Source of the DNA: Darwinimomas sp045600945 | GTDB taxonomy: Bacteria > Bacillota > Clostridia > Lachnospirales > Lachnospiraceae | Reading direction: 5' to 3' | Assembly: GCA_045600945.1 (NCBI GenBank) | Contig: JAZRYX010000049.1 | Location: 1-56,590, forward strand | DNA length: 56,590 nucleotides | In this document: positions 24,867 through 32,208 of the stretch, piece by piece | Numbering within the stretch: the stretch's first letter is position 1 | Layout: each line of letters opens with the position of its first letter | The notes under the pieces: generated by a model | Seen by the model: only the letters and a program-made list of their open reading frames with translations | Database searches by the model: none | Told to the model about the DNA's origin: nothing | Program-made: the position numbers and the translations under genes

Positions 24867-25280
24867 ATGATATCCAACAGTATTGATGACACAATTTTAT
24901 ATGCAAGGAAATTAGCTGCCGGAGCACAGCCGGGGGACATCATATGTCTCGACGGTGAGCTTGGCGTAGGCAAAACCATATTCGCAAAAGGCTTTGCGGA
25001 AGGACTCGGAATCAAAGAGCCTATTACAAGCCCGACATTTACAATTATGAATATATACGACAGCGGGCGCATCCCACTGTATCATTATGATGTATATCGC
25101 ATCGAAGATGAAAGCGAAATGGACGAGCTCGGATACGAGGAATATTTTTTCGGAAATGGCGTAACCCTGGTGGAGTGGGCATCACAGATTCCTGACTGTA
25201 TCCCGAAGGAAGCCATGCATATCGTAATAAAAAAAGACCCGACAAAGGGAGATGATTATCGTGAAATTACTTGCTCTTGA
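24867..25280 (+). CDS. tsaE: tRNA t6A biosynthesis ATPase TsaE
   Basis: 137 residues. P-loop GELGVGKT at 30-37, SPTFTIMNIY, YHYDVYRI and the VEWASQIP segment are the family landmarks. TsaE acts with TsaB and TsaD in adding threonylcarbamoyl to A37 of ANN-decoding tRNAs; its ATPase activity drives turnover of the complex. First of the tsaE-tsaB-rimI unit, overlapping tsaB. No Shine-Dalgarno is visible before its ATG. Confidence 0.95.
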   Translation: MISNSIDDTILYARKLAAGAQPGDIICLDGELGVGKTIFAKGFAEGLGIKEPITSPTFTIMNIYDSGRIPLYHYDVYRIEDESEMDELGYEEYFFGNGVTLVEWASQIPDCIPKEAMHIVIKKDPTKGDDYREITCS

Positions 25281-25950
25281 ATCATCAGGACTTGTTGCCT
25301 CCGCGGCAATAGTCGAAGATGATGTACTCATAGCTGAATATACGACGGACTTTAAAAAGACGCATTCGCAGACCCTGCTTCCCATGATTGATGAAATCGT
25401 AAGGATGACAGAGACAGACCTAAGCACCATAGATGCAGTTGCGGTATCCGCCGGTCCCGGAAGTTTTACGGGACTTAGAATAGGCGCAGCAACCGCGAAA
25501 GGACTTTGCCTTGCACTTAATAAACCGATCATCGCAGTGCCTACGCTTGATGCACTTATTTACGGAGTCGGTCCGACTGAGAAGCTGGTGATTCCAATCA
25601 TGGATGCGCGACGTAATCAGGCATATACCAAAATCGGTGATGAAAGTACGGTGATGGATATGCATGAGCTGATAGATATACTCAATAAGACCGGAAGAGA
25701 AGTCATCTTCCTCGGTGACGGAGTACCTGTTTATCGTGAACAGATAGAAGCAGAACTCGAAGTACCGCATACATATGCGCCGGCACATCTTAACAGACAG
25801 CGTGCGGCATCGGTAGGAGCACTCGCTCTGAAACTAAAACCGACAGATGCCGACAAGTTCGCACCGGAGTATCTGCGTAAATCGCAGGCGGAGCGCGAGA
25901 AAGAAGAAAAGGAGCTATCCCATGTGGATCAGACCTGCACAGGACAGTGA
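25261..25950 (+). CDS. tsaB: tRNA t6A biosynthesis protein TsaB
   Basis: 229 residues of the ASKHA fold: KLLALESSGLVASAAIVED at the start, VSAGPGSFTGLRIGAATAKGLCLA around 60-83. TsaB is the non-catalytic partner of TsaD. GTG at 25261 is preferred because GGGAG (25247-25251) lies 9 nt upstream; an ATG at 25252 would directly abut that site. The 5' end lies within tsaE and the 3' end overlaps rimI by 29 nt. Confidence 0.95.
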   Translation: MKLLALESSGLVASAAIVEDDVLIAEYTTDFKKTHSQTLLPMIDEIVRMTETDLSTIDAVAVSAGPGSFTGLRIGAATAKGLCLALNKPIIAVPTLDALIYGVGPTEKLVIPIMDARRNQAYTKIGDESTVMDMHELIDILNKTGREVIFLGDGVPVYREQIEAELEVPHTYAPAHLNRQRAASVGALALKLKPTDADKFAPEYLRKSQAEREKEEKELSHVDQTCTGQ

Positions 25951-26353
25951 CATGGATGTGATAAGCAGACTGGAAAAAACCTGCCTCCCGCCGGGAGATG
26001 TATGGTCACAGGCACTTATCAGCAACATGTTCACAAACAATTATGATAAAATCTACGTCCTTGAAGACGAAGGTAGTGTCAGAGGATATATAAACATCCG
26101 CGATATAGACGGAGATGTCGATCTGATGAGCATATGCGTCGCACCGGAGTATCAGCGACGCGGTTATGCGAGTCTCCTTATGGAAAGGGCACTGGCGCAG
26201 CCCTATAATCAGGTGATACTGGAAGTGCGCGAATCAAACGAAGGTGCCATACACCTGTATGAAAAATTCGGATTCGAAAAATACGCAAGAAGGACAGAGT
26301 ATTATTCCAATCCGACGGAAGATGCGATAATAATGATACTGAAAAGGAGTTGA
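25922..26353 (+). CDS. rimI: Ribosomal protein S18 alanine N-acetyltransferase RimI
   Basis: 143-residue GNAT protein: DLMSICVAPEYQRRGYASLLME is the acetyl-CoA-binding motif A (Q/RxxGxA form), followed by ILEVRESNEGAIHLYEKFGFEKYARRTEYY, typical of RimI. It acetylates the N-terminal alanine of ribosomal protein S18. AGGAG precedes the ATG at 25922. The tsaE-tsaB-rimI order is common in Firmicutes; here a palindromic element splits the unit from rnz and tsaD, and its promoter overlaps the rimI stop codon. Confidence 0.93.
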   Translation: MWIRPAQDSDMDVISRLEKTCLPPGDVWSQALISNMFTNNYDKIYVLEDEGSVRGYINIRDIDGDVDLMSICVAPEYQRRGYASLLMERALAQPYNQVILEVRESNEGAIHLYEKFGFEKYARRTEYYSNPTEDAIIMILKRS

Positions 26354-26378
26354 ACAAATGTTCGATTTGCGATATAAT
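26350..26378 (+). promoter_or_regulatory. Forward promoter of the palindromic micro-element
   Basis: TTGAAC (26350-26355), 17-nt spacer, TATAAT (26373-26378). The -35 box overlaps the rimI stop codon. Predicted start near 26385. Confidence 0.75.
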
Positions 26379-26430
26379 AAAGCCAGGTCTTAAAGACCTG
26401 GGCGTTACCATAGCGGTAGGCGGTTCGGCT

Positions 26431-26456
26431 CACCTTACTCTTATAGAGAGGAGGTG
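26431..26456 (+). promoter_or_regulatory. Hairpin sequestering the ribosome site of the 25-codon ORF
   Basis: CACCT (26431-26435) pairs with AGGTG (26452-26456), with CTCT/AGAG pairs inside, burying AGGAGGT. Sequestered ribosome sites are typical of type I toxin mRNAs. Confidence 0.55.
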
Positions 26457-26462
26457 GTGCTA

Positions 26463-26540
26463 ATGCGTATTACTTTTCATATTGGTCGATATACTATCAC
26501 CATAGTAGTAAGAAGCAGAAACCGCCACTCAGCCAAGTGA
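26463..26540 (+). CDS. 25-residue basic peptide, candidate type I toxin-like ORF
   Basis: The frame reads MRITFHIGRYTITIVVRSRN then RHSAK. It is strongly basic (five Arg, one Lys, two His) with a central beta-branched hydrophobic stretch (YTITIVV). AGGAGGT at 26449-26455 lies 7 nt upstream of the ATG, an excellent ribosome site, and the stop lies inside the hairpin that follows. The ORF has its own promoter and a convergent promoter faces it from the other side. I do not recognise a named family; the layout resembles type I toxin-antitoxin loci, but toxicity is inference. Confidence 0.55.
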   Translation: MRITFHIGRYTITIVVRSRNRHSAK

Positions 26541-26601
26541 CGGTTTCTTAAGTAATTAACAAATCGTATTTGAGCTGAACCGTTTACCGGTAGCGCTCTT
26601 T
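26515..26601 (-). ncRNA. Predicted antisense RNA facing the 25-codon ORF
   Basis: The minus-strand promoter at 26608-26635 would start an RNA near 26601 that runs leftward across the downstream arm and the 3' end of the ORF. The left boundary is a guess set at the shared hairpin. No ORF of note lies in it. Confidence 0.45.
26517..26550. terminator. Hairpin overlapping the end of the 25-codon ORF
   Basis: AGAAACCG/CGGTTTCT plus CACT/AGTG around loop CAGCCA (26517-26548), with one C-A mismatch. The plus-strand tail is short (TTTCTT), so termination may be incomplete; it could act on both converging transcripts. Confidence 0.55.
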
Positions 26602-26607
26602 ACTCAT

Positions 26608-26635
26608 ATTATACAGTATATATAACAGAAGTCAA
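26608..26635 (-). promoter_or_regulatory. Convergent promoter at the right end of the micro-element
   Basis: The minus strand reads TTGACT (26630-26635), 16-nt spacer, TATAAT (26608-26613): one of the best promoter matches in the window, pointing back at the 25-codon ORF although both flanking genes run rightward. Confidence 0.75.
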
Positions 26636-26648
26636 CACGGGAGGAAAG

Positions 26649-27563
26649 ATGTTAGATATTTGCTTACTCGGTACCGGGGGCATGCTTCCGATGCCGCACA
26701 GATGGCTCACATCCATGATGGCAAGATGCGAAGGAATCAACCTTCTCATCGACTGTGGTGAAGGAACACAGATAGCCATGAAAGAAAAAGGATGGAGTCC
26801 CAAGCCGATAGATATCATATGTTTTACACATTACCATGCAGACCACATAAGCGGATTACCTGGTCTGTTACTTAGTATGGGTAATGCAGAGAAAACGACA
26901 CCGCTTATCCTTGCCGGGCCAAAGGGTCTTCAAAAAGTAGTAAGTGCCCTGCGTATCATCGCTCCTGAACTTCCGTTTGAAATCAAATACAAAGAGTTGA
27001 CCGAAGACAGAGAAGAGTTCAGCTCCGGACCATATGTAATAGATGCATATAAAGTTAATCACAATATCCCATGCTACGGATATGCGATTACCATCCCGCG
27101 CAAAGGCGAGTTCAGCAAAGATCGCGCGCAGGCTCAGAACATACCGCTTAAGTTCTGGAATAAACTTCAGCACGGAGAGACACAAACCGATCCCGATACG
27201 GGAATCACATATACACCGGATATGGTCATGGGGAAAGAACGCAGAGGAATCAAAGTATCTTATTGTACAGACTCGCGCCCGGTGCCGGTGATCGCGGAGT
27301 ATGCCAAAGACGCAGACCTGATGATATGTGAGGGAATGTACGGAGAAGAAGATAAAGAAGCAAAGGCCCGGGGTTATAAGCATATGACTATGCAGGAGGC
27401 AGCGGCACTTGCTGTGAAAGCTCAACCGAAGGAAATGTGGTTTACACATTACTCACCAAGCATGACCAATCCAAAACCATATATGGATGAGATAAGCAAA
27501 ATCTTCCCGCGTGCCAAAGCGGCGAAAGATGGTTGGAGTATCGACCTGGGATATGAGGAATAA
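26649..27563 (+). CDS. rnz: Ribonuclease Z
   Basis: 304 residues, metallo-beta-lactamase fold. LLGTGGMLPMPHR at the N-terminus, Zn motif HYHADH at 61-66, then conserved His and Asp ligands in VNHNIPCYGYA and CTDSRP, and TMQEAAALA with a final H in WFTHYSP. RNase Z cuts the 3' trailer from pre-tRNAs lacking an encoded CCA, as is the case for the tRNA-Lys in this window. GGGAGGA lies 6 nt before the ATG. It is followed by tsaD after 3 nt. Confidence 0.95.
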   Translation: MLDICLLGTGGMLPMPHRWLTSMMARCEGINLLIDCGEGTQIAMKEKGWSPKPIDIICFTHYHADHISGLPGLLLSMGNAEKTTPLILAGPKGLQKVVSALRIIAPELPFEIKYKELTEDREEFSSGPYVIDAYKVNHNIPCYGYAITIPRKGEFSKDRAQAQNIPLKFWNKLQHGETQTDPDTGITYTPDMVMGKERRGIKVSYCTDSRPVPVIAEYAKDADLMICEGMYGEEDKEAKARGYKHMTMQEAAALAVKAQPKEMWFTHYSPSMTNPKPYMDEISKIFPRAKAAKDGWSIDLGYEE

Positions 27564-27566
27564 AGA

Positions 27567-28586
27567 ATGAATATACTTGGAATAGAATCAAGCTGTGATG
27601 AGACAGCCGCATCCGTGGTTCGTGACGGACGGGAGGTTTTATCAAATGTCATATCATCACAGATTGCCATACATACCGAATACGGCGGCGTGGTTCCGGA
27701 GATAGCATCAAGAAAACATATTGAAAATATCAATCCGGTAATCAGACAGGCACTTGCCGATGCAAAAAAAGAAGACGGAAGCAGTATGACCTGGGATGAT
27801 ATAGATGCCATAGCAGTAACATACGGTCCGGGGCTTGTGGGAGCGCTCCTTGTAGGTGTTGCAGAAGCAAAGGCACTTGCATATGCACTTAAAAAGCCGC
27901 TTATACCGGTCAATCACATCACCGGCCATGTATCGGCCAACTATCTGGAACATCCGGACCTCAATCCTCCGTTTTTGTGCCTGATAGTTTCCGGCGGACA
28001 TACAAATCTGGTTGTAGTAAAAGACTACGGTGAGTATGAGTTCATTGGGAGAACCAGAGATGATGCTGCAGGTGAAGCATTTGATAAAGTTGCAAGAAGC
28101 GTCGGTCTCGGATATCCCGGCGGACCCAAAATAGATAAAGAAGCAAAAAACGGCAATCCGCTTGCGATAGCTTTCCCGAAGGCGAAAGTAGACGGAGCGC
28201 CATATGATTTCAGCTTCAGTGGGCTTAAGTCAGCTGTGCTGAATTATCAGAATCATGCTCAGATGACGGGAGAGACGATAAGCAGGGCAGACCTCGTTGC
28301 AAGTTTCCAGAAAGCGGTAGTCGATGTCTTGACAGAACACACCATGGAAGCAGGAAATGAGTACGGCTATAAACAAGTAGCACTTGCAGGCGGAGTAGCG
28401 GCAAACTCAGCACTTCGTCAGAGCATGAAAGAAGCATGTGAAGCAAGAGGTATAGAACTATACTATCCTTCACCTGTTTATTGCACAGATAATGCAGCGA
28501 TGATAGCAAGTGCAGGATATTATGAATATATGAAAGGGAACACAGCAACATGGGATCTCAATGCAGTACCGGGATTACAATTATAG
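27567..28586 (+). CDS. tsaD: tRNA N6-adenosine threonylcarbamoyltransferase TsaD
   Basis: 339 residues. NILGIESSCDETAASVV, PEIASRKHIENI, metal-binding HITGH at 117-121, CLIVSGGHTNLV, GEAFDKVARSVGLGYPGGP and ALAGGVAANSALR are all present. TsaD transfers the threonylcarbamoyl group to A37 of tRNA with TsaB and TsaE, whose genes lie 1.6 kb upstream. Its 3' end overlaps ispD by 37 nt. Confidence 0.98.
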   Translation: MNILGIESSCDETAASVVRDGREVLSNVISSQIAIHTEYGGVVPEIASRKHIENINPVIRQALADAKKEDGSSMTWDDIDAIAVTYGPGLVGALLVGVAEAKALAYALKKPLIPVNHITGHVSANYLEHPDLNPPFLCLIVSGGHTNLVVVKDYGEYEFIGRTRDDAAGEAFDKVARSVGLGYPGGPKIDKEAKNGNPLAIAFPKAKVDGAPYDFSFSGLKSAVLNYQNHAQMTGETISRADLVASFQKAVVDVLTEHTMEAGNEYGYKQVALAGGVAANSALRQSMKEACEARGIELYYPSPVYCTDNAAMIASAGYYEYMKGNTATWDLNAVPGLQL

Positions 28587-29230
28587 CGGCGGCGGGCCAC
28601 GGAAGACGATTCGGTGGCAAGAAACAGTTTCTGCAGTTGGAGGAAAGGCCGGTATATTATTATTCAATAAATGCTTTTAAACCCTATTCCGAAGAAATAT
28701 TACTTGTGGTCCCTCAGGAGGATGCAACATCAGTTGAAACATACGGAACCACAGTGGTTGGCGGTGGTGAAAGAAGATATGATTCAATATATGAAGCCAT
28801 CAAAGTCATCGACAGACATATTCATCCGGAAAAAGATACAATCGTTATGATACATGACGGTGCCAGACCTATGATAGATGCCGAAACAATCGAAAGAGTG
28901 ATTGAAGATACAAAAGAAAACGGGGCAGCGGTTGCTACTATCCCGGTAACAGACACAATAAGAACACTGGAAGGTGAGCTGGTAGATCGCAATAATCTGC
29001 GTGCCATGCAGACACCTCAGGCATTTAAGTGGGGTATCATAAAAGAGGCATATGATAAATTCATGGCATTACCCAAAGAAGCCAGAGACATCCTTCATAT
29101 CACAGATGATGTCCAGATAGTAAATCAGATGCTCGGGATAAGAAGCAAAATGTCGGAAGGGAATCCGAAAAATATCAAGATAACAACACCGGTTGATATC
29201 GAAATTCTTGGTTTACATAAAAAGTCTTAA
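28550..29230 (+). CDS. ispD: 2-C-methyl-D-erythritol 4-phosphate cytidylyltransferase IspD
   Basis: 226 residues. Nucleotide-binding loop AAAGHGRRFGGKKQF (12-26), VVGGGERRYDSI, IHDGARPMI and TPQAF are the IspD landmarks. It makes CDP-methylerythritol in the MEP isoprenoid pathway. Start at 28550 lies inside tsaD with GGGA upstream; the recognisable domain begins only eight residues later, so this start is plausible. Last gene before the polysaccharide locus. Confidence 0.93.
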   Translation: MGSQCSTGITIIAAAGHGRRFGGKKQFLQLEERPVYYYSINAFKPYSEEILLVVPQEDATSVETYGTTVVGGGERRYDSIYEAIKVIDRHIHPEKDTIVMIHDGARPMIDAETIERVIEDTKENGAAVATIPVTDTIRTLEGELVDRNNLRAMQTPQAFKWGIIKEAYDKFMALPKEARDILHITDDVQIVNQMLGIRSKMSEGNPKNIKITTPVDIEILGLHKKS

Positions 29231-29269
29231 TAGTTTCTTATAATCAATCTCTATTATAAAAATACAAAC

Positions 29270-29297
29270 TTGATATAGTATAATAAAGTCGTATAAT
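29270..29297 (+). promoter_or_regulatory. Promoter of the polysaccharide locus
   Basis: TTGATA (29270-29275), 16-nt spacer, TATAAT (29292-29297), giving a leader of about 20 nt before the ATG at 29325. Confidence 0.8.
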
Positions 29298-29324
29298 TGT
29301 GTGCGGCTTTTTGTGTTGGAAAAA

Positions 29325-30641
29325 ATGAAAAAGAACGGAATAGAAAAATACATACATTTTATCGTAACTCTAGCTATATTCGTTATTTTTTGGAACTTGC
29401 ATCTTAAATATGTCGGAGTTCAGGTTGATACACGATATAGCTTCTTTGTATGCGTGATTTATGCCATCATTTTCTACTTTTTAACGCGTACTTATAACTG
29501 TTATCAGCTGGGATATGATACTCCGGGTGAACTTATATACTCGCAGTTTATTACGAGCCTTATCTGCATATTCGGCTCTTACCTCGGAATATCCCTTATC
29601 TGGAATAAGTTCTACCCGATAACGGTATTCATTTTCCTGTTTGCCGTACAAATATTCTGGAACATAATTTGGTGCATAATAGCAACCAAGGCATATTTCA
29701 GGGAAAACCCGCCCCGCGCCGCAGCAATCATATATCAAGACGAAGAAGATTTAAAACGTATTAAGGAAATCTACGATTCAAAACTGTTCAGGATAGACAG
29801 AGAGATTAAAGTTGAGGAAGACGGGACAGGTGCAGAACAGTTAAACGACATAGTGGATTACAGCGTGCTGTTCGTGACAGGTATACCGGCTACATTAAGA
29901 AACGGAATAGCAAAATACTGTACAGAATCAGGAGTAGACGGATACTTTATCCCGCATGTCGGCGACGTCATCATGTCAGGTGCTCGCCATGTTCAATCAT
30001 TTTCCGTACCACTTGAACTGGTTCAAAAAGCAAATCCGGATATCGCATTTCTCTTTATAAAGAGGTTATTTGATTTTGTAATATCATTACTCGGAATAGT
30101 TGTCCTCAGCCCTATTATGGGGGTGATAGCAATAGCAATAAAGATAAATGACGGCGGAAGCATAATATACAAACAGGAAAGGCTTACAAAAGACGGTAAG
30201 AAGTTTAAGATGCTGAAATTCCGCAGCATGAAGGAAGACGCAGAAGCAGATGGTGTGGCAAGACTTGCGTCTGAAAACGATGACAGAATAACCAAAGTCG
30301 GCAAGGTACTGCGTATGGTAAGACTGGATGAACTGCCTCAGCTCTTTAATATATTGACAGGAGATATGAGTTTTGTCGGACCAAGACCGGAAAGACCGGA
30401 ACTTGCAGAGGAACTCGAAGAAGATATTCCGGCATTTAACCTGAGACTGCAGGTAAAAGCAGGACTGACCGGATATGCGCAGGTATACGGAAAGTATAAT
30501 ACGGATCCGCTGGATAAGCTTAAGCTGGATCTTATGTATATCAATAAAATGAATGTGTTTATGGATGTACAGCTGATTTTCGGAACAATAAAGATACTCT
30601 TTATAAAGGACAGTACTGAGGGAGTTAAAGGGAATAAATGA
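29325..30641 (+). CDS. Polyprenyl glycosylphosphotransferase (initiating sugar transferase)
   Basis: 438 residues: four to five N-terminal membrane helices (to about 130), a soluble linker, one further membrane segment (RLFDFVISLLGIVVLSPIMGVIAIAI) and the C-terminal catalytic domain with KMLKFRSM, DELPQLFNIL, SFVGPRPERPE and KAGLTGYAQVYG. This class loads the first sugar phosphate onto undecaprenyl phosphate, starting a capsule or exopolysaccharide unit. ATG at 29325 is chosen with TTGGA upstream; a GTG at 29301 would add eight residues. Overlaps the next gene as ATGA. Confidence 0.93.
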   Translation: MKKNGIEKYIHFIVTLAIFVIFWNLHLKYVGVQVDTRYSFFVCVIYAIIFYFLTRTYNCYQLGYDTPGELIYSQFITSLICIFGSYLGISLIWNKFYPITVFIFLFAVQIFWNIIWCIIATKAYFRENPPRAAAIIYQDEEDLKRIKEIYDSKLFRIDREIKVEEDGTGAEQLNDIVDYSVLFVTGIPATLRNGIAKYCTESGVDGYFIPHVGDVIMSGARHVQSFSVPLELVQKANPDIAFLFIKRLFDFVISLLGIVVLSPIMGVIAIAIKINDGGSIIYKQERLTKDGKKFKMLKFRSMKEDAEADGVARLASENDDRITKVGKVLRMVRLDELPQLFNILTGDMSFVGPRPERPELAEELEEDIPAFNLRLQVKAGLTGYAQVYGKYNTDPLDKLKLDLMYINKMNVFMDVQLIFGTIKILFIKDSTEGVKGNK

Positions 30642-31426
30642 AATCATTTATTGAAAGAATAAAAACATTCTGGGACAAGAGAGATCTGGTTCAACTTCTT
30701 GTAGAAAAGGACCTTAAGCTTAAGTACCGAAGATCGTTCTTAGGTTATGTGTGGAGTGTGTTGAATCCGCTGCTGGTAATGATAGTTATGACAGTGGTTT
30801 TCAGTCATATGTTTAGATTTGATATACAAAATTTCCCTGTATATCTGTTTACTGGACAGCTCATGTTCAACTATATGAACATCTCTGCGACAAATGCCAT
30901 GTATTCCATCACAGCAAATGCCGCTTTGTTGAAAAAAGTATATGTACCCAAATATATCTTTACATTTTCAAAAATAACAAGCGGACTGGTAGATCTGCTA
31001 TTTTCTCTTGCAGCACTGATACTGGTAATGATTTTCACCGGAGCGAGATTTTCGTTCTATAATCTGCTTTCAGTAATTCCGATACTGGAGCTGTATATAT
31101 TCTGTATAGGATTAGGAATGCTTCTGTCGGCACTGAATGTCTTCTTCAGGGATATTCAGCATATCTGGACAGCAGTTACCACGGCATGGCTGTATCTGAC
31201 TCCGATTTTTTATCCGGTAACGATGCTTCCGGATACACTTCAGTGGCTTGTTAAACATCTTAATCCGATGTATTTCTATATCGGACAGTTCAGAGATCTG
31301 GTCTACAGCAATCAGTTTCCGGGGTGGGGAATAATAATCGAAGGATTAGCAGCGGCATTTATTATGTGTGCCATAGGAACATCGGTCTTCTGGAAGAATC
31401 AGGATAAATTTATTTTGTATATATGA
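30638..31426 (+). CDS. ABC-2 polysaccharide exporter permease (Wzm/TagG type)
   Basis: 262 residues with six membrane segments; LVEKDLKLKYRRSFLGYVWSVLNPLL is the family N-terminal signature (coupling region), and TPIFYPVTMLP, NPMYFYIGQFRDLVY are typical near the end. It exports undecaprenyl-linked glycans with the ATPase encoded next. Its presence, with no Wzx/Wzy pair nearby, points to ABC-dependent export of the polymer. Confidence 0.94.
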   Translation: MKSFIERIKTFWDKRDLVQLLVEKDLKLKYRRSFLGYVWSVLNPLLVMIVMTVVFSHMFRFDIQNFPVYLFTGQLMFNYMNISATNAMYSITANAALLKKVYVPKYIFTFSKITSGLVDLLFSLAALILVMIFTGARFSFYNLLSVIPILELYIFCIGLGMLLSALNVFFRDIQHIWTAVTTAWLYLTPIFYPVTMLPDTLQWLVKHLNPMYFYIGQFRDLVYSNQFPGWGIIIEGLAAAFIMCAIGTSVFWKNQDKFILYI

Positions 31427-31436
31427 TGGTGAATAT

Positions 31437-32180
31437 ATGAATGATGACATAATGGTGCAGGTTGAGAACCTGAGTATACGGTTTAATCTAAGCAACCAAA
31501 ACGTGAATAATCTGAAAGAATATGTGATTAAGATGGTCAAGGGTGAACTTATGTTTCAGGAGTTCATCGCTTTGAAGGACATCAATCTGACAATTAAAAG
31601 GGGTGAATCATGGGCACTGATCGGATCAAACGGATCGGGCAAATCCACTCTGTTAAAAGCCATAAGCGGAATACTTAAACCATACAAGGGTTCTGTGACG
31701 GTGAACGGAGTGATATCACCGCTTATTGAACTGGGAGCAGGCTTTGACGGAGATATGACAGCTAGAGAAAATATCTACATAAACGGGTGTCTGATGGGTC
31801 ATTCAAAGAAATTTATGGAAGAACATTTCGACGAGATCGTTGAGTTCTCTGAACTTCAGGACTTTCTGGATTCACCTATTAAAAACTATTCATCAGGTAT
31901 GGCGGCAAGACTGGGATTTGCAATAGCTACTATAGTAAAGCCAGACATCCTGATCTGTGATGAAGTATTAGCCGTTGGAGATATTGCCTTCCAGAAAAAA
32001 TGCCTTAAGAAAATGTCGGATATGCTTAGCGATGGGACCACTCTGATATATGTCTCTCACAACATGGAGAGTGTTAAAAATCTGTGTGACAATGCGCTGT
32101 GGATTGAAAAAGGTGTGCAAAGAATGTCCGGACATGCTGATGAAGTAGCTGAAGCATACAATAAGTATATGATCGGTTAA
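31437..32180 (+). CDS. ABC polysaccharide exporter ATPase (Wzt/TagH type)
   Basis: 247 residues. Walker A GSNGSGKST at 63-71, signature YSSGMAARL, Walker B ILICDEVLAVGD and H-loop VSHN. The family hallmark helix before the nucleotide-binding core (VNNLKEYVIKMVKGELMFQEFIAL) is present. It lacks the C-terminal carbohydrate-binding extension of Wzt proteins that recognise a capped chain, so cap recognition by this subunit is unlikely. Preceded by GGTGAA; 10 nt after the permease. Confidence 0.95.
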   Translation: MNDDIMVQVENLSIRFNLSNQNVNNLKEYVIKMVKGELMFQEFIALKDINLTIKRGESWALIGSNGSGKSTLLKAISGILKPYKGSVTVNGVISPLIELGAGFDGDMTARENIYINGCLMGHSKKFMEEHFDEIVEFSELQDFLDSPIKNYSSGMAARLGFAIATIVKPDILICDEVLAVGDIAFQKKCLKKMSDMLSDGTTLIYVSHNMESVKNLCDNALWIEKGVQRMSGHADEVAEAYNKYMIG

Positions 32181-32208
32181 ACACCCACGGAGTTTTATTA
32201 ATAATGCC

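Larger units (their letters stand above)
26402..26596. repeat. Imperfect inverted repeat flanking the 25-codon ORF
   Basis: Left arm 26402-26409 plus 26415-26431 pairs with right arm 26572-26588 plus 26589-26596. As RNA, all 25 positions pair, four of them as G-U, with a 5-nt bulge (26410-26414). A -10 box lies just outside each arm. A separate 8-bp hairpin CCAGGTCT/AGACCTGG (26383-26401) stands at the left end. Confidence 0.75.

Noticed and set aside
26463..26540. Assigning the 25-residue ORF to a known toxin family such as Fst, TxpA/BsrG or the holin-like toxins
   Set aside because: Those peptides have a clear membrane helix with an acidic or mixed tail; this one is short, strongly basic and beta-branched, so no family name is claimed.
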